From contig CM059587.1 of NCBI GenBank assembly GCA_030407085.1, positions 104,057,501 through 104,121,500 on the forward strand: a stretch of DNA of 64,000 bases. Direction: 5' to 3'. Below are positions 35,481-48,195 of this stretch, piece by piece; the stretch's first letter is position 1; every line of letters begins with the position of its first letter. Origin of the DNA: Trichopria drosophilae. Lineage: Eukaryota; Arthropoda; Insecta; Hymenoptera; Diapriidae. The position numbers were made by a program, and so were the translations under genes. The notes below the pieces were generated by a model, which was given only the letters and a program-made list of their open reading frames with translations, was not told the origin of the DNA and searched no databases.

Positions 35481-36769
35481 ACGGTAGCTGAAATTTCATA
35501 CCGCAAAGAATGGCATCAAAATAGAAATTGGACTATTCATATGTTGTTTACTTAAGATTTACAATAATATTATTAACTATTTTATTGAATATAGCAAGGG
35601 ACAAATTTTCTGCAACTGCACAAAAAATTCTCTTCACATTAACCATTGTTATATACAACATTATTATGTAAAAAGACAAAATTTGTTCATACTGTAAAGT
35701 AATTAGATATTTATTTCAAAACTCTATTTATTTCAACTATCCCGAATCTATTTAGTAAAACTATTATTTTCTCTGCCACCAGATGGCGTCGTGGCTCCAT
35801 GAGCTCTATTTCATGACTCCCGTTATAAAAGTGGATTTGCCAACGACTTTGATAATCGACTATGTATAATACCATTGAACACATCTCTTTGATTAACCAT
35901 AAGTTTAAAAATAAAAATTTCACCCAAATTTGAAAACTTCAAGAAATAAAAGATAACTTCTTATTCTGAATGAGATTCAATTATTATACAGGTTGTTCAA
36001 TGCAGTTTGGAAATTAAAAAAAGAAACGAAATAAAAAATACGAATATAACCCATGGGCTCGATAATTTGCGCCCGAAGATTTCGCTGCAGGGCGCAAAAT
36101 CGAGTTCTACTCCCGGAGTATTAAAAACGTTTTTATTCGATTTCTTGACTGGAAAAGATGGATAAATTCTTTCTCCAATATTTAACGAGTGACAAATTCT
36201 ATATAAATCCAAAATTATAAATAGTTTTACAGATATTTACGAGCAGGATTTGCCGATTTTCGAGCGTGAAAGTGGAATTTATTTCTATCAGAAAGATATT
36301 CTACTTAATATGTAGTACTCGGCGACAAAAATGAAAGTTTGCTCCCGCCAATAAGCTGCAGGATTGATTGAATGCATTTCTGAAGCCTCCATCGCCATGA
36401 GCCGAAGACTAACTACACATCATACAAAATTAATAATGACATCTAAATGTGAGAAGTTGATAAATTGACTGGTTAAATTTATTTTCTATTTGCAATGAAT
36501 TCTAATAACTTTTGACGTTATGCATTATTTAATACGTGAATAGAAACTGATGTTTGTTAAAATCAGGAAAGATTTTCCTATCATTCATGTAGAATAATGT
36601 TTTCTAGAATGTTCAGGTTGGTTTTTTGGTTTTCTTATTCCGTAATTGTCTCTGGTTCACGAGATTTACATTAAATGCATCGTTTTGGTCATGACTTAAT
36701 TGAAATGCAAATTTTTATGATAACTGATTACGGTATTTTTTACTTTTTATGCCCGTTTTTTTTAACGTT
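35481..36769. other. Intergenic DNA without a recognised gene
   Basis: Minus-strand frames of 70 and 71 codons (35711-35923 and 35997-36212) have no domain. The CTCF-like site at 35776 is listed separately. Confidence 0.45.
35776..35790 (+). promoter_or_regulatory. CTCF-like motif, 14 of 15 positions
   Basis: CCACCAGATGGCGTC fits CCRMYAGRTGGCGCY except for T in place of the second-last C. Confidence 0.4.
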
Positions 36770-37400
36770 TCTAGAACGTTTAGAAAAAAGCATTTAAGAG
36801 ATGTGCAGGAAACGTTAAAATGTTAAGAAAAGGTAGAAAAAACGAATTTAAAACATTTCAAAAACGTGTTGTGAACTTTGTACGTCGATTTTTATGTAAT
36901 TTGAACTTCTAGGGGAAGTATTTGCTAAAATATACGTGAAAATGAATGTGGCGATTTACAATCTTTTTTAAAAAGTATAAATTTCTTTTGGAACGTTCGC
37001 AAATCATTTATAGAACGTTTTGAAAACGTTCAAGTGTCGAATCTCAAAGGAACGTCTTAAAATCATCCTCAGAATGTCTGTACAACATCTCAGTATATAT
37101 AACATCGAACTAATCATTCTGGGAACGTTTTGGACACGTTTCAGATAGTTCTATTTTGAACGATTTTGGAACGTTTCGATGGATGTAATTTTTCGGGAAC
37201 TACGAAAACATTCGAAATGTTTGAAATTTGTTTGTTTTTCATTTTTTTTCAGTTTTTTGGATTGCTTGAGATAAAAAATTGAACCGCTATAAAGGTGCTC
37301 TTAGAGTGGTTCTATAAGATGTTTAATTCAGAACCGGCGGTATTTAAATTTGTGCTATAACGTTTTCAAAACGTTTTCGGAGATGATTTTCGTACATTTC
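36770..37400. repeat. Cluster of AACGTT palindromes
   Basis: About ten AACGTT words occur in 630 bases, several inside larger palindromes: GAACGTTTTGAAAACGTTC at 37013-37031 and AACGTTTTCAAAACGTT at 37359-37375 are perfect around one central base. GAACGTTC at 36991 has the GAAnnTTC form. It resembles in design the GAATATTC cluster at 30940. A small relative, AAAACGTTTCAGAAACG, lies near 58502. Confidence 0.7.
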
Positions 37401-39429
37401 GCTGTATGTAATACTTTATTTTGGGAATGAAATGTTTTAAGAATGTGGCTAGAATGTATTTATTTCTGAGTATTTTTTGATATTTATTGAAGTGAATAAA
37501 ATTATTATAATATTTCAAAGTAAAATTTCCGTTTGTTTTTTTTTTATTTGATTCTTTAAGTATGTATAAATGATGAGAACTATTATCAACTTCAGTTTTA
37601 TCTGACCATATTTTTTTAAGAGATGTTTCTTTTAGATGAACAACATGTACTTAAAAAATGTTGTAACTTTTTTTTTCATAATTTCATAAGTGAAATATTC
37701 ATTGTTTATTATGTTATTATTCTGTTACCAGGCGTATTGTTAACATACAAGCGCCAAAAATTCACTAAATAAAGTTTAGAGTTTATGCAGCTGAGTTTCA
37801 AATAAGAATTATATGGAAACACATTAGTTGTTTTCTAAAACATTTTTTTTCCAATTGTCTTATCCACAACAGGTCAACAAGCAAAGCCGATAATGAAGAC
37901 GTATTTATAACCATGTAAGTGTAACTCTTCTAGAACACAATAAGACACCTAGAACAAGACGCTAAGATACGTCTTAAAATTATCTTCCTCAACTTATATT
38001 ATGTTGGAGTTCCGGAAACATTTTTCCATTTAATTTTCTCTGCAACTTTTGTAAAACCGCGATATGACAACGTACATATATGGTTTTAATCTACGGAATT
38101 CCATTTATTGCAGTACCGTCACAATTCAATGCACTTGCATGCTGCAGTGCACAGGCTTACAAGAAGGAATTTGAATGAAATAAAACGGTGAATGAAGATA
38201 GATAGATAGACATTTGGATAGATTTATGGACAGATAAATAGAGAAAGAGAAACGCTTACCGATGATTGATCGCCTGGACTGATTGATCTCTGTTTATATT
38301 GTCCTGAAGGGGAACTTTCTGAACTGAAATTGATTTTTCACCTCTAACCGGAAATAAGCTGTAATCCGATGGTGAAGCAGAAAAGGTTCATAAGTAATAG
38401 TTGAAAACCGCAAGAGACTTTACATTTAACAATCCAACGAAGTTGATGTTTTTATGTCCGGATGTATAGTTTGCCCAATGTCAAATCAAGAATTGGAATT
38501 CTACAATTTTGGAGATCACAGTTGTCGAAGCTGACAATGGTACAGATGTTGAATCTATTTTTGAGATATTACAAACTATTTTTCTAATAATATGCGGGAA
38601 ATATAATTTCCTGCGCTAATAACAAAATGTACTATTAATTTTAAGGACAGAAAGAACCAAAATTCGCTTTGCTTTGCAACTCATTCTAGTCCAATAATTA
38701 CTAATTAACCACTTGTCTATCTACCATGGCAATTTGATGAAAATAGTTAATCGGAACGTCATTAAATAGTTCAGACCACTGCATGTGAAGACAAATTTAA
38801 ATAACTTTAAGTACATTCTAAAGTGACCTCCAAAAGTCCCCTGGACGCAATTACTTTCTAGAAAGACTTGCTACCTGGAGAGAAATTTGTTGCCCTTGAA
38901 CATGACATTCTCGATAAAACACCAATGTTAACCAGGGCCAATTTATTAAACCGATTCCTTGCGGTACCTTCCTACAGTTTCTTAGTCTCAAGCTGTGACT
39001 GCTTTAGGACGATGCAGTAGAGAAGGGCTTCGGGGCCTCCCACGCTTATGGTCGATGATGTCATGCTGCGACAGCAGTATTTACTATTGTTCTCCTCATA
39101 TGTGGCGCATCTTGGCTATAAGATTTTAATCTATCTTGCAGATTTAAAAATTCTTTTGATTAACCAGAAGACAAGACCATCTTCACGATAACAGCCAAAA
39201 AATGGATTTTAGGTAGTGTGAATTGCTTCAAAATACTTAGAGAACACTTAATGATTAGGATTTGTGACGAACTTAGCAGTATTGAGACTTGTCAAGTGAC
39301 GCAAACTTTGAATAGCTGCAAAAGATCTAGTTTCTCATAAAAATGACAAGTTCTTGTCATTTAAAGTTCAGGCAGTAAAAAACTATTAAAAATCTAGTAA
39401 ATTTTACCAGGTTTCATTCTTCAAGTTTG
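37401..39429. other. Intergenic DNA without a recognised gene
   Basis: A short GATA run (GATAGATAGAC) lies near 38199. The region 38250-39080 is moderately GC-richer; one 42-codon plus-strand stretch near 38896-39021 is open but has no homologue I recognise. Confidence 0.45.
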
Positions 39430-40400
39430 TCCACCTGAATTAGGGAAATTGTTTAATAGTTTTATATATAATCTAAATCACTTCATATTATAATTTTTGT
39501 TAGTTATTAACGTTTACTTAATGTATACAGAATAATAATTGACTAATTGTTTAACTATGACAATAATTTTCTAAATACTGAATTAGGATGGTTTAGCAAC
39601 TATACCAAATATTTTTATTAAAAATCCTACTTTAACTTATAAAAATATAACTTATTGTAAACAAATATTTATATAAGAAACCTGTTTTATTTGTGCTAGT
39701 ATAAAATTAGTAATTTGAAGAAATTTGAACCTTAAACGATATTTAAAAAAGACTCCTTCGCAATAGACTTATATCTTCAGTTTATTAATGTTGTCTATTA
39801 ATCAAAAAAGTATTTCGTAATAATCTATAAATAACGTGTACATACGGAAATTAATTTACTTTTTTTGTAGTTTTTGGTAACATCCCGAGAAGAAATTATA
39901 GAGATCAGACGGGTCCCTAGCGAAGATAACATATGGCTGATCACGTTCAGATAAGATCTACCATAAACGCATAGTTAAGAATTAAGATTGTCTAATAAGG
40001 TAAGCACCGTCAAGTTGCCGCATACCATCAAAAAAGAATTTGACTATTTTGTAATAGCTGCGATAGAAAAAATGCGAGAACTGCTTGTTCATCGTCTGTA
40101 AGGAAGGGTTAAAAATGTTTCAAATAAAATGAATTTAAAAAAAAGAACTAATAAATCATTCTCTGAATTTTAATGATTATATGTATTTGATATCTTTATT
40201 AACTAAATTTAATTTAATGTCAGGTATACAAAATTATATTTCGACTTCATTGAAGTCGACTATTTTAGTAAATAAATTAAATTTAATTCACTTGGAAATA
40301 ATGTAAAATGTTTAAATGTAATTTAAACTATCTTGCTGCAAATTTTTTCAAATTTCATTAACAAATTACAAGAATTTTAGTATTATATCAGGTTTTTTTT
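39430..40400. repeat. TTAGT / ACTAA-rich patch with a perfect palindrome
   Basis: The word bias matches the other patches. At 40241-40259 TCGACTTCATTGAAGTCGA is a perfect palindrome around one base, flanked on both sides at short distance by AAATTTAATT. Confidence 0.4.
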
Positions 40401-40844
40401 TATAAACTGTTTAGGGCAGTATAAATCGTAAATTGCAAAGTGTAAATAATCATTGTTACTTTAAGGTACCTTCCCTATAAGCACACTTTCAAAATAAGGA
40501 AATCTTTAAGTAGTATCAAATGTCCGCATTAAATACTTAAAGAATTCCAAAAGTAGTCACAAGTAATCTTTACGAAAAATTGAATAAATTGAAAAAGAAA
40601 TCGGCCGATGGTAAAGTGTTTCAGCATTGTAATAAAAGTGACCCTAAAGTATTCTTTTTGGATAAATTCATTATACATATAATATGCGGTCATCTTGAAC
40701 TGTCAATCAACAACAGTGCATGTTTCGACGCCCACCGCATGGTGGCGCATTAAGCGTCGTGTTGAAATCGCAAGTGATGAAGGCACAGTTGTGCCGTATA
40801 TAAACAATTCGTTTTGAGTGACGCGCATGTGATAAGCATTAATA
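40401..40844. other. Intergenic DNA with a GC-richer promoter-like patch
   Basis: At 40720-40835 the sequence is GC-richer and includes CCACCGCATGGTGGCGCAT (a CCACC/GGTGG dyad with a partial CTCF-like core) and a TATATAAAC word at 40797. No transcript is evident from the sequence. Confidence 0.3.
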
Positions 40845-40976
40845 GTCAAAATGGGATGTATGACAAATGTTCGAACGAAAAAATGTTCGATCGTATATTT
40901 TAGACGAGTCAAAAGTCTAAATTACATTGGTCAAACATTTTTTCGGTCGAACATTTATCATACATCCGTCAAAATG
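40845..40976. mobile_element. 114-bp hairpin MITE with 9-bp target duplication (Mutator-like)
   Basis: The inverted arms are 40854-40890 and 40931-40967, 37 bases each with 3 mismatches and no gaps, beginning GGATGTATGA. The 40-base loop contains a further 7-bp stem (TTTAGAC / GTCTAAA). GTCAAAATG occurs exactly at 40845-40853 and again at 40968-40976, directly abutting the arms: a perfect 9-bp target duplication. Long terminal repeats with 8-10 bp duplications are typical of Mutator-like elements. There is no coding capacity. Two of the three mismatches become G-U pairs in a minus-strand transcript, so it could also fold like a small-RNA precursor. Confidence 0.85.
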
Positions 40977-43419
40977 TGCAAATGCATAAGGAACCGCGAT
41001 GTTTCAATGTTTTCTTGTTTAAGTAACTCACATAACCGTTTACAAGTAGTTGTAATAATATTTCAGTAGAAGAATTCTTTATGAACACATTGTTCTGGTT
41101 ATTAAAGAACTTTTCAATAAAACTGTTTAAAAAACAATTGTTATTTAACTCCTAAATTAATAACCACGGAGGAGATTCCTAATATTCTTAAGCATTCATA
41201 ATGAATTCTTTTAAAGTTCTTCATTTATAACAACAATAAAGAAGAATTCTTTTGGAATGTTTTAAAATTACTCTTTACTTATTGGCTTTGCATCAGACTA
41301 TTTTATAGAATCAAAGGACCAAATCTATTTTTTAATGATACAACGCGATTATTAAAGCCATATTCCACTCCATTAGAATAAAATTTACTCAAAAGGAATA
41401 ACTCATTTATTCTTTCAGAGTGTTTTACTTAAAAAGAGTACAGCTGTTACTCCTGTTTAATTCACTTTCATTCAATCATTTTAGAGTGTATACAAATGCC
41501 ACGCAAAGAAATATTGCAATTGATAAGTATTGTTATATCATAAATTCTATTAGTTAATATTATTAATAATAACGATATTTTAGAATCGCGCGAAATCATT
41601 GATTTTTTTTGTATTTTTATAGACATTTTGGAGTTTTCTTCTTACGTGACCGTAACGTGTAAAACACATTGTTTACAATGTTGCATCTAAATTTCTGGTA
41701 TCAAACTTCAAACAGTGTTAACAAATGATATCTTGGATATGAATGTTTCCATTTTCAGGTTAGCTAAGTTCTTTTTTAATTTTGCAATATGTTTTTTTTT
41801 CTTTCAACATCAGAGCAATATCACTACCAAATTATACGATTTATGTCTTGATGACTGTAGTTACAAGCACACTTTGGGTCGTTAATCATTCCGCATGTTA
41901 TCACAAATCACTTCCATTATATCAGGACAAATTAATGTCCATTTGTGATTATGTACGATCCCATAAAATTGTCATCTCAAATGGCGATTTAGATATTGAT
42001 TTTCATTTTACGATAATTTATGATTATTTTTTTGAGTTGTTTTTTGTATGCAATAAGAAATTAAAAAAAACGGATAAATCCGTTTTCCACTAGATTTAAG
42101 GTTGCTCTATTGAATATGTTGGTGAAATTACCAAAAAATTACGTTTAGCACATTTTTTACTATTTTTTTAAAAGCACTTTTTGTGCTACGATACTTTTTT
42201 TTAATCATCATATCAATTATTACTATGATACCGGTTTCTGATCACTGGCTAACCTATTAAATTATATAAATCTATTTTCGATAGTTTAACTTCAAAAATT
42301 GGCTTTCACATATTTTGATTTTTGCTGATTTGGATTTTAAAATCAGGCCTGAATGCCGAACATTTTTTAAAAGTGTTTTGTAAAGTATAGAAGATTGAGT
42401 AGATCCATTTGTTTCTTCTTCTGTGTATGTACTAAAAGATTTTATTGTCATGAAATTATCAGAATCTGAGACGGTAATTTGTTTACGCACTTGTATTATG
42501 CAACTAATTGTCATTGTAGTTGATAAAAATAGATATAGGTAGTGAATATTTATTTTCAATTAATTATCCCAGATATTAAATTTCTAAGATAATTTTTGAC
42601 GTGTCAGAAATTGCTAAAATCATGTTGAATGCAGTTCAATTCCTTATATGCGAACGAGTTTCTTACGTGATCTTATTCACGTAAAGCCATATACATATGA
42701 GGAATTCTCTCGAACTTTTAATATTCAGACTACAGACAATTCAACGATGAAACTGAAACTTTTCTCAACGTTTATATATGCTAATACTTAAAAGTAACTA
42801 AAAAACATATTGGATGATACTTTTCAATTTGGTTGTCGTCCAATATCATAATGAAAAACACCTGAAATATGGAATTTTTCAACTATTTCGTTTGGAAAAT
42901 AAATTGTTTCAGCCAAATGAGATTTTTTAATAGTTAATATTTGTTTAACTATGTCTAAATAAATACTTATTAACATTTAATAAATCGCACAGTTAATAAT
43001 AAGATGGTAAAATATTTACTTTTTTTACGAAATATGCCTTGAATAGAGTGAATCGTTTAGCCATCATGACGCTCAATAAAAATCGTTTTTAAAAATTAAG
43101 GCAGTATCGCGACGATTCACGTAGACACAAATACTTATTGTATACCCTTACTAATCTTATTTTTCTAGTTTAGATAATATTGTCGTCTACATACTTACGT
43201 TTTACGTGAAATTTTTAATTATATCGTGGATGTAGAAATAACCTATAAAATACTAACGGTGTAAAATAAACGTTAAAGATGTATACTCTGTTCGACGTCC
43301 GATTTTAACCGATTAAACCGATCTTTTGAAATTTGAGCGCAGGAAGTTGTGTATACTACATACGGTCTTCTGAAAAATCTCAGAAAAATTACATGAAGAT
43401 GTGAAATGATTTTGTCCAT
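40977..43419. other. Intergenic DNA; possible ACTCTT-family remnant
   Basis: Between about 41370 and 41490 words such as ACTCAAAAGGAATAACTC and TTCAGAGTGTTTTACTT recall the MITE at 25027-25336, but no ends were found. Frames of 103 codons (41782-42093, plus) and 95 codons (42272-42559, minus) have no recognisable domain. Confidence 0.4.
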
Positions 43420-44290
43420 TTTGAATGCTTTTAAATAAAAAAAAAAATTCAAAAATGACGAATGTTTTTGAATACGCAAATTAGAATTGGAAAGACTTTT
43501 CAATACATTTGAGTTCAAAAACGATCTTTCAAAATGAAATTAGACACACTTTGAAATGCATTCTTTATATATTTTGCACTTTAATATATACATTTTGTGA
43601 TTCAGATGCAATCAAAATTTCAGTATTTTTTTGTGATATGCATACATTCATTATATTTTTATAATTTTTTGATTCAAAATGAATACAATTCATTAATTTT
43701 AGAATGTTTTTTTTTATTAATTTTAGAATTAATTTTAGCATTTTATTATTTTTGGATTCTTATGAATTAAAAATCAACATTTCGAATTGATTAATTTTAC
43801 TTTTTTCTTGTTATTTAAAAGTTTTTGAAATTGTCAAAAACGAGGATTGAAATACGTCAAAAATTCCCGTACTTAGGTTTGTTGGACTGAAATACATTTT
43901 TAACATCTTGTGGTTCTAAATATCATACTATTTTTGGATTCAAAACTTTTTTTCATATTGAAATGCATTCCTGACATTTTACACTTTTACTAGCTTATTA
44001 TTTTTAGATTTTAAATGTCTTTAGAATTTTGGGGTTCAAATGCATTCCTTACTTTTTACACTTTTTATATCACATTATATTTATATTTTCAAAAGAATTC
44101 ATTACATTATACATTTTCAAAAAATATTATGTTTAGATTGAAATTCAGCCACACGTTATATTTTATAAGGCTAGATTCACAATTTCCAGAAATACTTTTT
44201 TTTTTTATAGAAGTAAAGTCATATTTTATTATTTTTTTATTCAAGTGTATTCAAAATCGTTATTCAAAAAGTTCCTTTTTACATTCGAAA
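43420..44290. repeat. Degenerate tandem repeat, unit about 76-84 bp
   Basis: The phrase AAATGCATTC followed by CATTTTnCACTTTT and TTTTTGGATTC recurs near 43552, 43637, 43961 and 44037. The last two are 76 bases apart. Intervening units are decayed. The 103-codon frame at 44015-44326 reads through it. Confidence 0.55.
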
Positions 44291-45513
44291 GTATTCGAAA
44301 TGGACAAAAAAGGGATTCAAACATAATAACATTTATGCATTGCTATCCCCTCCAATGTATTTTGGATTATTGAAGAGAAATTAAAAAAAACTAAGGAAAA
44401 ATAATGTATTTCCACATATTGTTTATTTATGATCTATTAGAACATCGCGAATAACGTGTTAAATTATTCCTCTATGGAGATTTTAAAAAATCGATTAAAT
44501 CATTGAATCTAGATTTTCGTGTGCATTACTGTTTTTTAGGCATCCATTTTAGAATTTCTGTAAGGTAAACAACATATGTGTACATCTAATTATGTATAAT
44601 TTAAATTTCATTAATTAAATGGAAGAAAGTACGCGATTAATTTTGAAAATCAAATTTCAATTCCCATTAAATTCGGAGATGAGATGCACAATTACAAAAA
44701 AAAACGACAAATATTTTATACGGAGTCTGTTGATTAGCATTCCCGAAGGGTCATCAAGAAATATAATAACGACACACACAAAATTGGTTTAGTGTTTTTT
44801 TATTGACTCTTACAAAATGTAATGCACTCTGTACAGTAAAAAACAAAATGTTCATAATGTTACGATCTTTCAATTGAAATTAACATTTGATATCAATGGT
44901 AACTTCACGAAATCTTTTAGGTGATGATCTGAAAAGTTATTATAATCTTAGGTTAGTTTTGAACATGTACTTTAAGGTATCATTCATAAATCGAAATGCA
45001 TTGTGCTTGACTTTATCCATTAACTTATCTAATAGAGTAACAACAATCATAATGTTCCGTAATTTTGAGAGCTTGAAATCACATAACACAATTGGTTTCC
45101 ATGACTTCAAAACACATTTGTTTAATATTTATAACTAGCGATAATACACAAATATCGTTCACAAAGTCAGTAAGCTTTTTCTTAAGTATTCAGATATTTA
45201 TTTGAATTAATTGCATCTAATCTTAAAATTTTCAACAAATTACATTTATTTCTTGAAAACAATTACTTTTCTCAGTGTTCAGACTGAAAATTTTTGAAGT
45301 TATAAAAAAATATACCTGTTACAATTTTCTTATGAAGTAACTTTTATAATTGTACAAGTTTGTAAAAATATGCTACTGAGACTTGCACCTCTTATAAAAA
45401 TAACGATAAAAACGCTTAGAATTGAGCTTAATTCTATTTTATTTATTATATCCATCATTATAAAAATTTATCTTTAAATTCGCTATTTTGTGTTCTAGAC
45501 TCAAAGAACCTTA
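44291..45513. other. AT-rich intergenic DNA, nothing recognised
   Basis: No gene or element boundary recognised; an 83-codon frame at 44887-45138 has no support. Confidence 0.5.
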
Positions 45514-45942
45514 ATATTAATGTAGTTGTCAACATTTTGGCCCATTTTTCTTTTTCGAACGATATATCGCTTGGTATATTTTAAAAATTGACGTTTTATT
45601 GACAGTTAAAAAATTGACCGTTTTTTAAAAACAATTTTATCGAATGACTTACTTTTTTGAAAAAAAGATTTTTTACAACTTTACGAAACAAATTTTTTAC
45701 CTGATCACTAAAATTATTCAGAAATTGAGAAAGTAGTGTTTTCTTTTTAATAAATATAGAGATTTTTGACGTGTAGTGAATTTTTTTCTCGAAAAAAAGC
45801 CGCCTCATGTTAAAAATTCATTCATTTTTAAAAATTCTGAACTGACAAAATAAAACGTCAAGTTTCAGGATATATCAAGCGACATAAAGTTTGAAGTAGG
45901 CTAAAGAAGAATGGACACAATTATTGACAGCTGCATTGATAT
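45514..45942. mobile_element. 429-bp MITE with about 100-base inverted arms and TA ends
   Basis: TTAATGTAGTTGTCAA at the left and TTGACAGCTGCATTGA at the right begin inverted arms that continue through CCCATTnTTCTTT, GATATATCnnTTGGTATAT-like and TTGACGTTTTATT blocks. TA stands at both boundaries (45514 and 45940). The interior is AT-rich and the 70-codon frame in it is chance. Confidence 0.75.
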
Positions 45943-46959
45943 GTGAGATTAAAAAATTCTGATTTTTTTTTTAAAAGAAGAAAATTAGAGTCATTAATAA
46001 ATAGTTGTTTAACAAATTATTTTTGCAGGTTGCAATTTTTTTAAAGAAGAGTAATGCTTTCTCTCGTTAACAATATGAAAAAATGTTTGCTTACTCCTGT
46101 TTTGATGTTATAATTCCAAAATTTCGTCTATAAGATAGTATTATTCTAAAAAACAAACCAAAAATATATAAAACAGAAGTAATAATTTGTATTAGAACTA
46201 GATAGGATTACATTTTTACAAATCTACCTTTAAAAAAAATGAAAAACACTGCCCTTTTCGGTCTGTTTATAACTATACAAATATCGAAAAATTAAAGTAT
46301 TTGGGCGTTTAATCTTAATTTTTAGTTTTTGCATAACTGAGATATTAAAGATTCCAGAGAGTTCCTGATGTATTTTATTTGTACGACAGAAATACACTTA
46401 AAAAAAGCATGATCATAGACTGTAATACGTAACGATTCATCCTTACCATCTCCAAAATCGAAAAGTTGCGAGAAATATATCCTTAGACCGCCGAACTTTG
46501 AGTGGACTAAGGCAATAATATTTGGATTTGTTCTTTTTTTTCATTTTAAAAATCGACTTGCGCGGGTTAGGTTTGTTTATGAACTTTAGATGTCTACTAC
46601 TTTGGATGTCTGGAGTTAAACGATAATATTTTGAAATAACCAGTTTCGATCGTAACGTTTTCGGTTTCAATCCGCGATTCATCTTATCATTCTATTTTTG
46701 CCATTAGTCCGCATTTTTTACGCTCACGTAACACTCTTTTTTTTTCATGTCGCCTTACCATATAATAACATCAATAACGTTGACACGTTTGAGTCACAAA
46801 ACCTTACGCGATCCTCCAGATGGAAATTATTTTGAAAAAAAAGAAGGAATCCAGTATCGATCTAAAAATTCATCGTTATGGAGTTTCCGTCCATAAATTG
46901 GGCATAACCCATATATCTGTGGTACAGATCATCAAAATCAGCGTCCCGTTCCACGAATT
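45943..46959. other. Intergenic DNA without a recognised gene
   Basis: A 79-codon minus-strand frame at 46443-46682 is lysine- and arginine-rich with no domain. The word GGGTTAGGTTTG near 46563 is a common AT-rich-insect word and not telomeric. Confidence 0.45.
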
Positions 46960-47520
46960 AAATGACCTGCGCGGCCATTCCGACCCGAGCGCTTCCTGGC
47001 AAGAGCTTGACCCAAATTCGCGGAGAGTTCCTCGACCCCTTGGCCATCGATTCGCGAAACGGCCTATTTGGGCCCCTCCCGCCAAAATCGCATAATTTTG
47101 GACCCCGGCATGCGGTGCTGACCCTGGTATCTCGTCTCTTCGTGTATGATGCGGAATTCATTCGCGCAAACATATGTCTCTAAAATGTAGACTGTAAGAG
47201 TTCATTGCCGGGAGATCGGTGAAGCTCACTCGCACTTACGTCTTCGATGGGAACACCGGCGCCTCCATGTGTCCGTACGCACGTGTTCATATATATATAC
47301 ATATATAAAGGCCCGAGATGTTCTGTGTGCACTGTAAAGAGGAGCTGCTTGGGTCGTTGGCCGCAACTCGCCGTGACCCAGTGCGAGCGTTAGGGCATTG
47401 ACTCCGCCATTGCCATCGCCATCCGCGATACGAACTTCCCGCTGCCTTGGTCCCACCAATGTCCATCGTCTTACCTCTCCCCTCCCCTCCCCCGTGTGTC
47501 TCATCCCACCAAGCAGTGGC
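46960..47520 (-). promoter_or_regulatory. GC-rich island: candidate 5' exon or promoter
   Basis: This is the most GC-rich stretch of the window. On the minus strand two strong splice-donor matches occur: GAGAG/GTAAGACG (boundary 47475/47474) and GAAGAC/GTAAGTG (boundary 47240/47239), each fitting AG/GTRAGT well. Upstream of the first is a purine-rich leader. On the plus strand CATATATAAAGGC (47299-47312) is a good TATA box. Four overlapping open frames of 69-92 codons on both strands are typical of GC-rich non-coding DNA and none shows a domain. A 5' untranslated exon of a minus-strand gene extending leftwards is the favoured reading, but no acceptor or coding exon was identified. Confidence 0.35.
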
Positions 47521-48195
47521 TTTTAGTCAAGGAAGAAGATAAAGAATTGGAAGTGAAGGAAATCAGGAAGTGCTAGACGAAGAAACGACGTCAGGAAAAG
47601 ACAAGACCAACAAAAAAGTGGAGAACCAAATTCAGGAAAAACCACAATAGACCGAATTGGTTCCTGATTGTCAACTTCACTGGACCTAGATCCATCCATT
47701 TGGTTGAATGGTCCTAAATCTTCCTGGACGAATTTGGATTCATAAACATCATTTACATCCAATCATAACCTATTTTTAAAAAAAGTTCATATTTATTTCA
47801 ACCAGAAGAAAGTCATATAGGATGATAAAAATAAATGGAAAATGAACTTTGGTTATCCGCGAGGTGTCGCAGATAGAATCGACCACGGGAAATGTCAAGC
47901 TAAACACTCGAGTCATCGTGATTGGCGGGTGAGACGTAAGCAAGTCGCTTATCATTGGCTAACAAAGAGCAGACAGGAATGTGAGTTACAAAATGGTAAA
48001 TTAATGGTCGTTCTGGGGTGACGATTTTTATGCTCCGTTGATGCGTGGACGTCCCGACTAAACGTTGGTACGGTCAGTGTATTATTGTCAAGTTCTCATC
48101 ACGGCATTAATTTACCATCTTGTATTTTGGAGTTTAGCATCATGATTGGATATTCCAAAAAATATGATTAAAAAGAATATTTATATGACAGAAAT
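47521..48195. other. Intergenic DNA with a 20-bp-stem inverted repeat
   Basis: TTACAAAATGGTAAATTAAT at about 47985 is matched near 48105-48125 by its reverse complement with one or two changes, enclosing a GC-richer loop of about 95 bases. A 79-codon minus-strand frame (47523-47762) has no recognisable domain. Confidence 0.45.

Noticed and set aside
38896..39021. 42-codon open stretch in GC-richer sequence
   Set aside because: No splice sites fitted both ends and no domain was recognised.
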